This document shows, piece by piece, positions 49,102-56,814 of a DNA stretch of 60,930 bases. Both the position numbers and the translations under genes were made by a program. The DNA is from a virus, in the IMG/VR virus record IMGVR_UViG_3300032164_000015, positions 1-60,930 of that record. One strand, written 5' to 3'. Position 1 is the first letter of the stretch; each line of letters starts with the position of its first letter. The notes beneath the pieces are model-generated. The model was not told the origin of the DNA, searched no databases, and saw only the letters and a list, made by a program, of their open reading frames with translations.

Positions 49102-49437
49102 GTGGTTCCTGACACCTCACCCACGGTCCCGGTCAGCCGGGGCCGCTCGAACCCCATCTACACCGTCTCGTACTCGTCTCAGGACACGGCCACCGCGACG
49201 TGCGACCCGTGGCAGCAAACTCAGACCGCGACGTACTCCGGGTCCACGTACGTCGCGTACGCGAGCCCGCGCGCGGAGGTGGACTACGCGGCTCTGCTCA
49301 GGGAGTCCCGTCGGGCTGCGTCGATGGTGCCGCCCCCTCGGGAGAACCGGGCTCGTACGAAGCTCCACGTTCGCGCCAGACACGGTTTCCAGCAGATGTG
49401 TCGCTTGCCTTGCTACCGGGGCTCTCGGACGCGCTGA
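49102..49437 (+). CDS. Possible small gene (111 aa)
   Basis: Ser/Thr/Tyr-rich N-terminus (YTVSYSSQDTATATCD; TATYSGSTYVAYA) and an Arg-rich tail. GTG start at 49102 has no clear ribosome site. The first 75 residues look coding, the end less so; a shifted reading end is possible. Confidence 0.45.
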   Translation: MVPDTSPTVPVSRGRSNPIYTVSYSSQDTATATCDPWQQTQTATYSGSTYVAYASPRAEVDYAALLRESRRAASMVPPPRENRARTKLHVRARHGFQQMCRLPCYRGSRTR

Positions 49438-49453
49438 GAGGCGGCCAGAGCCC

Positions 49454-49666
49454 TCAGAAGGGAACGTCAGCGAAGTCCTCGGTCGGCACCAGCGCCTCGT
49501 CCGGGGTCGCGTAGGGACGGGTCGAGACCGTACGGTGGTTGTCGTGGTCTCGGCAGGGACAGGTGGTCGTGAGGTAGATGCACCGGCCCTCGTCGTCCAT
49601 CTCGTAGAAGATCTCCAAGATGCCGGTGTCCGCGCACTCGCCGCAGTCGATGTCGTCGGTAGCCAT
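49454..49666 (-). CDS. Small zinc-knuckle protein with acidic VPF tip (70 aa)
   Basis: CGECADTG near the start and CPCRDHDNH later give a Cys/His zinc site. The C-terminus ends EDFADVPF, similar to SSB tips. ATG at 49666; a TTG 33 bases earlier is the -35 box of the promoter and is not a start. Expressed alone from the promoter at 49672-49699. Confidence 0.7.
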   Translation of the reverse strand: MATDDIDCGECADTGILEIFYEMDDEGRCIYLTTTCPCRDHDNHRTVSTRPYATPDEALVPTEDFADVPF

Positions 49667-49671
49667 GCCCG

Positions 49672-49699
49672 GTACTGTTCTGGGGTCAGCCGTTGTCAA
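49672..49699 (-). promoter_or_regulatory. Leaderless-type promoter, weak -10
   Basis: Minus strand TTGACA (49699-49694), 16-base spacer, CAGTAC (49677-49672), five bases to the ATG at 49666. It overlaps the stop of the next gene upstream. Confidence 0.55.
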
Positions 49700-49911
49700 C
49701 GCTGGAGCGCTTGGAGTCGCTCGACCAGCTTCTCCGCCTCCTCCGCCGCGAGCTGGAGCGCCTTCACCTGCGAGGCCACCGCCATTGCCATCGTGGGATC
49801 GTCCTTGCGCAGCTCGACCTCCAGCGCAGCCAGAGCCGCCTCAGCCTTCCGGCCCTCCGTGACCAGTACGCCAAGAATCGCCCGCACGGTCTTCAGGTCT
49901 GAGGTCGCCAC
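49696..49911 (-). CDS. Hypothetical coiled-coil protein (71 aa)
   Basis: Almost entirely one long helix with heptads (AEAALAALEVELRKD; KALQLAAEEAEKLVERLQAL). GTG start at 49911. It follows the endolysin gene and could form a small oligomer; function unknown. Confidence 0.6.
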   Translation of the reverse strand: MATSDLKTVRAILGVLVTEGRKAEAALAALEVELRKDDPTMAMAVASQVKALQLAAEEAEKLVERLQALQR

Positions 49912-49949
49912 CGGGTAGACCTAAAGGATCCTGCCCCGGAAGGCGAATT

Positions 49950-50672
49950 CTAGGACCCGATGCTCTGTTCCGAAGCCACCGTGGCGAGCGTGCGCTTCAT
50001 CTTCACGTCCGCTACGCCATCCATCGGAAGCTGCCACGCGCGCTCGAAAGCAAGGACGGCTTGCTGCGACCTCGGCCCAAGGTCCCCGTCGATGTCGCCG
50101 CCGTACATCTTCAGCTTCTTCAGCAGAACCTGAAGCTCGCGGTCGTCCGGCAGAAAACTCTGGCCGTACGTCGCCACCATCTTCGCCTCCACGCCCGCGC
50201 TCGTCACCACGCTCTTCTCACAGGCAGCCAACCACGGAGCCGCAGCCGCGCCCGTTCCGAAGTGGTTGTAGTGCCAATCCTCGGAGCCGCGCTGGTGGTC
50301 CTTGCGGTGGCAGTACCAGCCGTACGACGCCATCATCTCGTCGAACGCCTGCTTGGTCATTCCGAACGACTTGAGACAGGCGTCCGTCGCCACGTCGATG
50401 GAGAAGCCGAAGTTGTGCCCCGAGTAGCCGGGAGGCTGCACGCCGGACTTCGTCATCATCGCCTGAAGGCTGGCCTCGGGAGAGCGAAACATGTCGGAGC
50501 ACCGCAGCTTCTTCCCCGTGCCTGCCTCGACCGCCAAGAAGGCCGGAACCGCGTCAGGGTGGAGCAGAGCCGCGCTCGGCGGGAAGTAGTCCCCCGCAGG
50601 TACTCCGCCAATGGGCTTGGTGCCGTAGATTCCCAGCACGCCCGGCACTCGCTTCAGCAGCATCGTCAGCAT
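49950..50672 (-). CDS. Endolysin: M15 D,D/L,D-peptidase plus peptidoglycan-binding domain (240 aa)
   Basis: Cleaves cell-wall peptides. The catalytic part (30-165) has SGHNFGFSIDVA, the SxHxxGxAxD zinc motif of the VanY/M15 family, and EDWHYNHFG, the ExWHxxH motif. Residues 180-235 form a peptidoglycan-binding domain (LLKKLKMYGGDIDGDLGPRS, then LAFERAWQLP). No signal peptide, so it needs a holin to reach the wall. ATG at 50672 with GAGGAG. The adjacent one-helix membrane gene could be that holin or a spanin. Confidence 0.9.
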   Translation of the reverse strand: MLTMLLKRVPGVLGIYGTKPIGGVPAGDYFPPSAALLHPDAVPAFLAVEAGTGKKLRCSDMFRSPEASLQAMMTKSGVQPPGYSGHNFGFSIDVATDACLKSFGMTKQAFDEMMASYGWYCHRKDHQRGSEDWHYNHFGTGAAAAPWLAACEKSVVTSAGVEAKMVATYGQSFLPDDRELQVLLKKLKMYGGDIDGDLGPRSQQAVLAFERAWQLPMDGVADVKMKRTLATVASEQSIGS

Positions 50673-50681
50673 TCGCGCTCC

Positions 50682-51173
50682 TCAGTGACCCGCGTCCACC
50701 ACAGGGGCTTCGGCGCGGTCCAGTTTCGACTTCCCGCTCTTCGGTCCCGGTCCACCCATCGGCCCCGGCCCACCCATCCAGCTCATCGCAGGCGACTTGA
50801 GCGTTGCTGGTTTTGACCGAGCCTGCAACATGTCCATGCGCAGCTCGTCAATCTGTTCCGCCTTGTTCTTCATCTCCTTCGTCCGCTTCACCAACGCGTC
50901 CATGCGGTCGTTGACCACGTCGAGCTTCATCACCGTCACGTCGTACTCGCGCGCGTCGATCTTGGTTCGAACCCAGTCGGGCCGCTGGCACTCCGAGAGC
51001 ACGCGAGCGTCCACGGCGTCCATGACTTCAACGCGTAGCTGCGTGCGCTCGTAGATTCCGGCGCACACCCAGACCAAGGTGATGAGACCTGCGAAGAAGA
51101 CGATCTTCAGCACGAGCCAAATCAGCGGTCTGAACAAGTCATCGAACAACGAGTTCGTCGGGTCAGGCTTCAT
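50682..51173 (-). CDS. Single-pass membrane protein, holin or spanin candidate (163 aa)
   Basis: One strong membrane helix (about 17-40, LIWLVLKIVFFAGLITLVWV) near the N-terminus, then a coiled coil (60-120) and a Gly/Pro-rich tail (MGGPGPMGGPGPK). Next to the endolysin, with nine bases between. Topology fits an i-spanin or a class III-like holin; sequence alone does not decide. Confidence 0.65.
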   Translation of the reverse strand: MKPDPTNSLFDDLFRPLIWLVLKIVFFAGLITLVWVCAGIYERTQLRVEVMDAVDARVLSECQRPDWVRTKIDAREYDVTVMKLDVVNDRMDALVKRTKEMKNKAEQIDELRMDMLQARSKPATLKSPAMSWMGGPGPMGGPGPKSGKSKLDRAEAPVVDAGH

Positions 51174-51455
51174 TCATCGTTTCCTCAGAGCGGCCCGAAC
51201 GAGCTGAAGAGCAGCTCGTCCTTTCTTGGTGCTGCGAACTTCTCGGTCCGACAGCAGGCCCTCCAGTCTCTTGAGGAGTACCGGGGGCAAGGGGAGGCGG
51301 AGAGTACCAGCTTTCCTGCGGATCTCAGCTACACCCCAAGCCGTTGTTTCCTTTGGATCGTCAGCGACCGCATTGCGAATATCGAGCAACCAAATCAGCG
51401 CGTCCGACCGTGAATCGCACAACCTACCTACCACCGTGAAAGTCCGTTTCCGCAC
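51174..51455 (-). CDS. Hypothetical basic protein (93 aa)
   Basis: Helical, Arg/Leu-rich (ALIWLLDIRNAVADDP; LRLPLPPVLLKRLEGLL). GTG at 51455 with GGGGG ahead; its stop is followed directly by the ATG of the membrane gene. Unknown function. Confidence 0.65.
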   Translation of the reverse strand: MRKRTFTVVGRLCDSRSDALIWLLDIRNAVADDPKETTAWGVAEIRRKAGTLRLPLPPVLLKRLEGLLSDREVRSTKKGRAALQLVRAALRKR

Positions 51456-51495
51456 GCTACCCCCAGATCCAGAGTTCAGCTTCTCCCAGCGCCAG

Positions 51496-51933
51496 CTACC
51501 CGCACACGTCTTCGAGGAATTCCCAAAAGCTGGTTCCCCACTTCTCGGACCACCCGCGTTTTCGCGCGAGGGCTTCCATCCGTCGATACGCCTCTTCCAT
51601 CTGACCTATCTCGGCGACCTTGCGGAGGGCAACCTCTGCTTTCTCGATTTCGATCTCCGCCGCCGACAGCGCTTCGTCCTCCGAGAGAGGTTTCGTGGTG
51701 ATGGTTCGCGCGACTTCTAGATCCGTCGGTAGCAGGTTCTCACCCGCACTCGCCAACGACTCGGCGTACAACGACAGCTCGGGGGCCACAGTGGTGAACA
51801 GCTCGGCCCATGTCTTCGGAGCGATGGTCAGCGCCCCGTTGAGCGCGATGGAGGGTATCGAGTCGTGAACGATTTTGCGCACGAGTTTTCTCAGGCGCAC
51901 TGCCTCGTAAACGAGCTTGAGAACCTCGACCAT
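51496..51933 (-). CDS. Hypothetical helical protein (145 aa)
   Basis: N-terminal VLKLVYEAVRLRKLVRKIVHD helix, a central TWAELFTTVAPELSLYAESL segment and an acidic helical end. ATG at 51933. In the operon between the cysteine-cluster gene and lysis genes. No family recognised. Confidence 0.65.
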   Translation of the reverse strand: MVEVLKLVYEAVRLRKLVRKIVHDSIPSIALNGALTIAPKTWAELFTTVAPELSLYAESLASAGENLLPTDLEVARTITTKPLSEDEALSAAEIEIEKAEVALRKVAEIGQMEEAYRRMEALARKRGWSEKWGTSFWEFLEDVCG

Positions 51934-51964
51934 CGAAGCGCACCTCGATCGACTCCTTGTTACG

Positions 51965-52504
51965 TCATTTCAGGAGCGCGGTGTACTTCGCGAACACGCT
52001 CATGAGACTCGGAGGACCTCGGGCAGCACGCTTCGTTCCTTCCCAGACCAGCAAAATGAGGTGCTTCTTCGCTACCCGGTCGAGCAGCTTCTTTCCGTGC
52101 CAGCTCGTGAATCCGCCCGGCACAACTTCACGCGCGTGGAAGAACTGAACCCCGGTGGCCTTCGTGAACGCCCCCTCGGGCCGCATCGCCGACCACTCCA
52201 AGAGGACGCCGCACTTGTCAGGTCTCTCCTCTTCGCGGAGCAGAGGAAACAGCGCCACCTTCGGGAAAGGCAGCGGTACGTCCTTCGGCTCACCCAGTAG
52301 CGTGTGACCTTGCTGAATCGGGAGGAGGACGTTGATCTCGGCGAGCCAGTGGCAACTGTACTCGGCGCACTCCGTCGGACGCGTCGCGTAGACGGAACAG
52401 CCCTTCTCACACTGGTTCGGACAGGTCTGGTACTCGGGCTTGCTGATGGTGGGAATGCGCAGCGTCGAGCAGCACGCCGTGCAGCCACCGCATTCGCGGG
52501 TCAT
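51965..52504 (-). CDS. YkgJ-family cysteine-cluster protein (179 aa)
   Basis: N-terminus CGGCTACCSTLRI, then CPNQCEKGCSVYATRPTEC and YSCHWL: nine cysteines with the CxxC...C...C pattern of the YkgJ/Fe-S cluster family. The rest is alpha/beta with no other motif. ATG at 52504 begins six bases after a -10 box. Related in style to the protein at 40099-40428, so the phage has two such genes. Confidence 0.82.
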   Translation of the reverse strand: MTRECGGCTACCSTLRIPTISKPEYQTCPNQCEKGCSVYATRPTECAEYSCHWLAEINVLLPIQQGHTLLGEPKDVPLPFPKVALFPLLREEERPDKCGVLLEWSAMRPEGAFTKATGVQFFHAREVVPGGFTSWHGKKLLDRVAKKHLILLVWEGTKRAARGPPSLMSVFAKYTALLK

Positions 52505-52510
52505 GCGAAG

Positions 52511-52539
52511 CTAATATCAACAGGCTAAGCGATTGTCAT
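52511..52539 (-). promoter_or_regulatory. Leaderless-type promoter
   Basis: Minus strand ATGACA (52539-52534), 17-base spacer, TATTAG (52516-52511), six bases to the ATG at 52504. AT-rich -10 stands out in the GC-rich surroundings. Confidence 0.7.
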
Positions 52540-52545
52540 CCCCAG

Positions 52546-53283
52546 CTATCGGCGCGGGAAGATGGGAACCTTCTGGCCTTCGGAGAAAATCGCAGAGACC
52601 TTCGCGTTGAAAAGGCCGCAGTTGCGAGCGGCGGGAGCGCTCCAGAAACAGGGCTTGCCGTTCTGCTTCTGGTTGCCGCAGGTGCCGAAGCACTCGCCGG
52701 GGCGAAGGTTTCCGGGTGCGCCAACGCGCAGGTGAACACAGGGGTGCTCGTTGACGCGAACAGCCTCCTCGGTCCGGGCGTTGCGAGCCTCGGGCGTGGA
52801 CTGGCTGGCAACCTTCTGGTCAATCCTCGCGTTCAGAGCAGGCATCGAGTCCACCGGCATCGCGGGTCGAGGTGGTGGGCTGAGCGGGTGCGACGCCTTC
52901 AGGGTCTGGGCCTGCGGACCTTCCCCGCGCGGAGGCGGCTGGTAGGGAGGCAGCTTGTCCGGGGACTCGAAGAGCATCGCGCGCTTGAGCGCGATGTCCA
53001 CGTTGGCGGCGACGTTGGACGGAAGCGGGTTCTTCGGGAGCCTCGGAATCGCCACCGCAACCTCCATGCTGACCGGGAGGGTCGGCGCGGGGGCGGGCTC
53101 CGTGATGGTTGAGGGTGGGGGCTCGACCGGGGGTGGGGGCTCGACGGGTGCAGGCTCGTCAGGTGAGCCGAGCTTCGCTCGAATCCACTCAGAGAGCGTC
53201 ACGCCCTTGGCGGCGGCGGCCTCCTTGAATCCTTCCATCTCTTCCGCACCAACCTCTGCGCTGATCTTCGGCTTCTTCGCCAC
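52546..53283 (-). CDS. Ribbon-helix-helix-like N-domain with C-terminal Cys domain (245 aa)
   Basis: Residues 1-45 (PKISAEVGAEEMEGFKEAAA, TLSEWIRAKLG) match the CopG/Arc ribbon-helix-helix pattern. A long Pro-rich linker follows (50-110), then a C-terminal domain with CVHLRVGAPGNLRPGECFGTC and CFWSAPAARNCG. GTG at 53283 has GGGGAG five bases before and is preferred to the GTG at 53304 in the overlap. Possibly a regulator. Confidence 0.68.
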   Translation of the reverse strand: MAKKPKISAEVGAEEMEGFKEAAAAKGVTLSEWIRAKLGSPDEPAPVEPPPPVEPPPSTITEPAPAPTLPVSMEVAVAIPRLPKNPLPSNVAANVDIALKRAMLFESPDKLPPYQPPPRGEGPQAQTLKASHPLSPPPRPAMPVDSMPALNARIDQKVASQSTPEARNARTEEAVRVNEHPCVHLRVGAPGNLRPGECFGTCGNQKQNGKPCFWSAPAARNCGLFNAKVSAIFSEGQKVPIFPRR

Positions 53284-53300
53284 GATGTCTCCCCACCAAC

Positions 53301-53615
53301 TCACTGTTGGCCTTGTTTGGAATCTGCCAGCTCGATGAAGACCCGAGACCCGGCCACTGCTGCGATGCGACCGAACAACGTGCGCAACGACGTGATGGTC
53401 ACGCCCTGCTTCCCGATGACCTTGCCCCGGTCTTGGGCTGCGGTGTGGACCATGAACATCGAAGCGCCGCCGTCTGCTTGGGCGACTTCGACGCGAACCG
53501 CGCCCGGCTCATCCACGAGCGCCTTCACCAGCTCGCGAAGCAGGACCTCCGGGGTGAGGGGTGCGTTCATGGGGACCACGAAGTCGTCGGGGAGGGCTGT
53601 CAGGTCGGAGTTCAC
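53301..53615 (-). CDS. KH-domain RNA-binding protein, KhpA-like (104 aa)
   Basis: The C-terminal 75 residues hold one type II KH domain: a strand VRVEVAQADGG, then DRGKVIGKQGVTITSLRTLF with the GxxG loop GKQG, and a final strand RVFIELAD. KhpA proteins bind single-stranded RNA and affect cell-wall synthesis and translation in bacteria. The N-terminal 30 residues are a short extension. GTG start overlaps the upstream stop by four bases. Confidence 0.82.
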   Translation of the reverse strand: MNSDLTALPDDFVVPMNAPLTPEVLLRELVKALVDEPGAVRVEVAQADGGASMFMVHTAAQDRGKVIGKQGVTITSLRTLFGRIAAVAGSRVFIELADSKQGQQ

Positions 53616-53818
53616 GGATCGTTTCTCAGATACTCACGTAGCAGAGTGCAGTTGTCGAAGGCAGGGCACTCGGAGCAGACCCGGAAGCGCTTCACCTCTC
53701 GGCACTTGTCTACCTTCCGTTCACGCAGGAGCTGCTTGAATTGGTCCGTGCCCTTCGCGTAGCCCTCAAGCTCCAAGAGCTGTTCTAGCTCCGCGACGAC
53801 ACCGAGCTTTTCCATCAT
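53612..53818 (-). CDS. Small Cys-containing protein (68 aa)
   Basis: Helical N-terminus (EKLGVVAELEQLLELEGYAK) then CREVKRFRVCSECPAFDNC, four Cys likely binding metal. ATG at 53818 is in an ATGATG overlap with the previous stop, so the longer frame to 53911 is not used. Lies between two small zinc/KH genes. Confidence 0.68.
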   Translation of the reverse strand: MMEKLGVVAELEQLLELEGYAKGTDQFKQLLRERKVDKCREVKRFRVCSECPAFDNCTLLREYLRNDP

Positions 53819-54048
53819 CGACTGCTGCGGGCCTGTCGGTTCAACTCGTCGAGCGTGGCGGAGGGCGAATCGACGGTCCGGTTGAAGCAGCTCCGGTGCA
53901 GCACCGCCCATTCCTTCTTCTCGACGTTGCGACCCTTCTGCATCTTGCCTGCCGCAATTCGACGGGTTTCATCCCCGTCCACGATGGGCTTTCCGCAGCC
54001 ACCGCAGCGAACTGTTGCCTCTGGCATGTTGTTGGTCTCCGGCTTCAT
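53815..54048 (-). CDS. Small zinc-type protein (77 aa)
   Basis: CGGCGKPIVDGDE followed by a basic region and LHRSCFNR, giving a C-C-H-C style site. ATG at 54048 is eight bases after a promoter -10 (54057-54062); an in-frame ATG at 54027 is an alternative. The GTG at 54096 lies upstream of that promoter. Confidence 0.65.
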   Translation of the reverse strand: MKPETNNMPEATVRCGGCGKPIVDGDETRRIAAGKMQKGRNVEKKEWAVLHRSCFNRTVDSPSATLDELNRQARSSR

Positions 54049-54056
54049 GGTTGCGG

Positions 54057-54085
54057 AACCTACGGCGACGGCCCCGAGTTTGCAA
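54057..54085 (-). promoter_or_regulatory. Promoter, near-leaderless
   Basis: Minus strand TTGCAA (54085-54080), 17-base spacer, TAGGTT (54062-54057), eight bases to the ATG at 54048. A TTGACC further upstream (54118-54113) is a weaker alternative -35. Confidence 0.5.
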
Positions 54086-54111
54086 CCATCTGTCACAAGG
54101 GAGGGCGATGG

Positions 54112-54753
54112 TCAACCTTTGGTCTTGTGGTCGGGAGGGCGGTCCATCTCTCGAAGCTTGTTCATCGCGGCTTGGAGATCCACGAAGCAAGAAGCTCGAT
54201 GCTTCTCACCTTCCTTGCCGAACATTCCATTCGGATGAAACGTGGGACGCACCGGAGTGCCTTGCCAGTCCCACCACTTCCCTCGCATCTCGAAGAGGTG
54301 CTTCTTCTTCCTCAGGAGGGTCTCTGTGGCTGTGAGACCGAGTGCGATGATGACGCGCGGCTGCACGATTCTGAGCTGACCGTGCAGAATTGGCTGGCAG
54401 GCATCTATCTCGTCAGCGCTCGGCGCTTGTCCAAGATCCACAGGGCGGCAGCAGACGACGTTGCAGAAGTACGCCCGCTCCGGCTTCAGGCCCATCTTGT
54501 CCATCATGCGCTTCAGGAGGTCCCCGCCGTTGCCTCCAAAGGGAACGTTCTCCACCTCCTCGGCGGCGCGAGGGGCTTCGCCGATGAAACAGATGTCCGG
54601 TCGGTTGGAGTTCCCCGTGCCGAACACGACTCGCTTCCGGGACTCGTGCAGCTTGCAGTTCTGGCAGGCATAGGCGCGCTCGCGCCACACGCTCAGCGGG
54701 GCCTCGCCGCTGGGCTGAATCGCATCCGCAGTGAACAGCGCCTCTTGCTTCAT
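54112..54753 (-). CDS. Uracil-DNA glycosylase, family 4-like, iron-sulfur type (213 aa)
   Basis: Removes uracil from DNA. Motif 1 region ICFIGEAPRAAEEVENVPFG (55-73) resembles GEAPGxxE of family 4; FHPNG (172-176) stands where the second His motif belongs. C30 and C33 (ACQNCKL), C102 (CRP) and C119 would hold a 4Fe-4S cluster. The insertion loop of UdgX proteins is not seen. Arg replaces the usual Gly after GEAP, worth noting for activity. ATG at 54753 with GAGG. It protects phage DNA from uracil, or acts in base-excision-type processing. Confidence 0.88.
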   Translation of the reverse strand: MKQEALFTADAIQPSGEAPLSVWRERAYACQNCKLHESRKRVVFGTGNSNRPDICFIGEAPRAAEEVENVPFGGNGGDLLKRMMDKMGLKPERAYFCNVVCCRPVDLGQAPSADEIDACQPILHGQLRIVQPRVIIALGLTATETLLRKKKHLFEMRGKWWDWQGTPVRPTFHPNGMFGKEGEKHRASCFVDLQAAMNKLREMDRPPDHKTKG

Positions 54754-54829
54754 CCAAACCTCATCCGTGAATTGTCAGCTAACACCCTTCGAAAAAGTTC
54801 CTCGGTGTGAAGAGGTGTTTGGAGCGGGT

Positions 54830-55318
54830 CTACGTTGTGGGGTTTTCCGGATTCGGAGAAGGTGGCCGCATCGGCACCTTCGGGTAGGCTGCTTGGATTT
54901 GCTCCCGTGACGGTCCGGCCTCCACGTCCGCGATGAACTGGTCTCTCCACTTCACGTAGCCCGCTGACTTGGGCGCGCCCGCGCCGCGCTCCGTCTTCAG
55001 TTCCTCCATGAGAAGAAACGCCTTCAGATCCGCCCCGTACCCGGTGACCTGACACGGAACATTGAAGAGCTTGTGATGCTCGCGCGCCTCCCAGTTGCAG
55101 AAGAGGACCTTCGCCAGCGGAAGCTCGAAGCAGACGGGCTTGATGTTCGGGAAGTCAGCCTCCACGTACGGCGGCCTCCGATTCTTGATGTGCTCGGAGG
55201 TCGCTGCCGGGTCGATGATTCTGAAGACCTGCTTCTCCGCGTCGTACTCGTGGATCTTGTACGAACGGCGGATCTTCCCGTCCGCCTCGTCCTTCCACCA
55301 CACAATGGAGTAGCTCAC
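54830..55318 (-). CDS. Hypothetical protein (162 aa)
   Basis: Alpha/beta protein starting SYSIVWWKDEADGKI, with a conserved-looking NWEAREHHKLFNVPCQVTGY block and a proline-rich tail. GTG at 55318. The 76-base gap behind it (54754-54829) holds the ribosome site of the glycosylase gene. Unknown. Confidence 0.68.
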   Translation of the reverse strand: MSYSIVWWKDEADGKIRRSYKIHEYDAEKQVFRIIDPAATSEHIKNRRPPYVEADFPNIKPVCFELPLAKVLFCNWEAREHHKLFNVPCQVTGYGADLKAFLLMEELKTERGAGAPKSAGYVKWRDQFIADVEAGPSREQIQAAYPKVPMRPPSPNPENPTT

Positions 55319-55327
55319 GGTGCCTCC

Positions 55328-55642
55328 TCAAACATGGGTCTCTCCGAAGAGCAGGCACTCCGACTTGTGCCCGCCATCGCGCTCGTCGCCCTCGCAAAGG
55401 TCGCAGTTCCACGCAGTCGAATGGCCGGGCCAACTCTCCACGCCGACGTGGTGGACCACATGCGCCGCGAGCTTCTTCAGCGCGTCCGTCCGGACGACGC
55501 GAAGCCCGTCCTCTTCGAGACGTGGGAAGAGCTGGTCGCGAACCCAGTGACGGGACGAGCCGCCGCTCGACTCGAAGGCGAGGTCAGCGGCGCGCACCGC
55601 CAGCGTGACGGCGGCCAGAATTTCAGGGGGAGCTTCAGGCAT
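55328..55642 (-). CDS. Hypothetical protein with CDLCEGDE motif (104 aa)
   Basis: Helical first 65 residues, then HVGVESWPGHSTAWNCDLCE and GHKSECLL, a C-C-H-C metal site. ATG at 55642 overlaps the preceding gene by eight bases. Function unknown. Confidence 0.68.
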   Translation of the reverse strand: MPEAPPEILAAVTLAVRAADLAFESSGGSSRHWVRDQLFPRLEEDGLRVVRTDALKKLAAHVVHHVGVESWPGHSTAWNCDLCEGDERDGGHKSECLLFGETHV

Positions 55643-55868
55643 GGGTCACCTCCGCAGGTTTCGGTTTCGGGTAGTCGTCCCAGATGGAGTGCCGCTCTTC
55701 CTTCGGGCAGCAGTACGCGCACGCCTGCCCGCCGCCGAGCTTCCGCTTGCGCCAGACCGCGTGCCAGCTACAGAGCACTGCGCCGCACTTCTCGCAGAGG
55801 AAGCCCGCCCAGCCCTTGCAGCGGACCTGCTTTTCCGTGATGCCGACGCACTGCGCTTTCGGAGTCAC
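55635..55868 (-). CDS. Small zinc-type protein (77 aa)
   Basis: CVGITEKQVRCKGWAGFLCEKC, CSWHAVW and CAYCC give six or more cysteines, probably two metal sites. GTG at 55868 in a GTGA overlap with the SEC-C gene. The third GGACCGCACGGTCC copy lies 28 bases upstream, inside the end of that gene. Confidence 0.72.
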   Translation of the reverse strand: MTPKAQCVGITEKQVRCKGWAGFLCEKCGAVLCSWHAVWRKRKLGGGQACAYCCPKEERHSIWDDYPKPKPAEVTHA

Positions 55869-56401
55869 TGGAGGATGACCTTGTCCTTCAGGCTCGGGAC
55901 CGTGCGGTCCTCAGGAGGAGCGCCATCGTTCGCGCGGAGCTTGTCGCCCCAGAAGCACGGGCAGTATTCCTCGACGGGCGGATCCTCGATTTCGTGGCTG
56001 CCCCGGTTGGCGCAGCACGCGCAGTCGGCCTCGACCGTGCGGTCGCCGGTCACCTTGCAGGCGTTCTCGCCTTCGAGCACGACGAACTTCGTCGGGTCGC
56101 GGGGAGGCGTGAGGGCCTCCTTGAAGATGAGCTTCTCGAAGGTGCGCTGGACCACCGGGCTCTTCAGGCGCGCCTTGATGTTGGAGAAGATCTCCTCAGC
56201 AGAGACCTCGCCTGTGAGCTTCAGCGCCTGCACCGCGTGCGTCGGAACGTGCTTCGCGTCGCGCGCCACGCAGAGCAGGTACATCGTCAGCTCGGGAGCC
56301 CAGCCCTCCTTGAGCGGCTGGATGCAGCACTCGCTGTAGAGCTTCCCCGACTTGCAGGGGCAGGGGTCCGTCACCAACAGCCGCTTCACGTCATCGACCA
56401 T
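55865..56401 (-). CDS. SEC-C motif protein (178 aa)
   Basis: N-terminal DPCPCKSGKLYSECC is a textbook SEC-C zinc motif (CxCxSGxxxxxCC) as at the end of SecA and in many small proteins. The middle is helical. A second Cys group, CKVTGDRTVEADCACCANRG, and CPCFWG follow. ATG at 56401, one base after the previous stop. Two copies of the ACCG-x-x-CGGT palindrome core lie in its coding sequence. Confidence 0.82.
   Translation of the reverse strand: MVDDVKRLLVTDPCPCKSGKLYSECCIQPLKEGWAPELTMYLLCVARDAKHVPTHAVQALKLTGEVSAEEIFSNIKARLKSPVVQRTFEKLIFKEALTPPRDPTKFVVLEGENACKVTGDRTVEADCACCANRGSHEIEDPPVEEYCPCFWGDKLRANDGAPPEDRTVPSLKDKVILQ
55897..55910. repeat. 14-bp near-palindrome, copy 3 of 3
   Basis: Same GGACCGTGCGGTCC as at 2026 and 23860, here inside the SEC-C coding sequence and 28 bases before the start of the gene at 55868. 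A related CGACCGTGCGGTCG lies at 56032-56045. Confidence 0.7.
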
Positions 56402-56402
56402 G

Positions 56403-56810
56403 TCACTTCTCCTTCAGGGCCTTCGCGACCAGTTTCTCGAACGAGAAGGTCTTCTTGGGCTCAGGTTTCCGGTTCGGGTTTCGGTGCTGCTTGTACAGCT
56501 CCAACATCTTCTTCACGTCCTCGGGGTCCTTGAAGCGCTGACGACCGCGCTCCAAGTCGCTCAGCTCGGAGGGCCGCAGACCAAGCAGCTCGCCGCCAGT
56601 TCCGAAAGTCAGGTCGGTGGTCTTCCGCGCCTGCCGCAGGGCCTCGCCCGCCGCCACGTCCTGCTCGGAGTAGACCGGCAGGTTCACGAACTTCCATTCG
56701 TGGGGCTTGTCGCCCTTGTTCAGGTGGCAGAAGGACTCGCGCTCGCCCACCGGTTCGTTGGGGACGAGTTTTCCGACGGGTTGGCGCTTCGCGGACTTGG
56801 ACTTGGGCAT
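56403..56810 (-). CDS. XRE-like helix-turn-helix protein (135 aa)
   Basis: Residues 55-95 (EALRQARKTTDLTFGTGGELLGLRPSELSDLERGRQ) match a Cro/C1-type helix-turn-helix, including SxLSxxExGR-like turn. The ends are basic (KSKSAKRQ; RKPEPKKTFSFEK). A regulator candidate for the recurring palindromes. ATG at 56810 with only a weak ribosome site. Confidence 0.75.
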   Translation of the reverse strand: MPKSKSAKRQPVGKLVPNEPVGERESFCHLNKGDKPHEWKFVNLPVYSEQDVAAGEALRQARKTTDLTFGTGGELLGLRPSELSDLERGRQRFKDPEDVKKMLELYKQHRNPNRKPEPKKTFSFEKLVAKALKEK

Positions 56811-56814
56811 TGGG

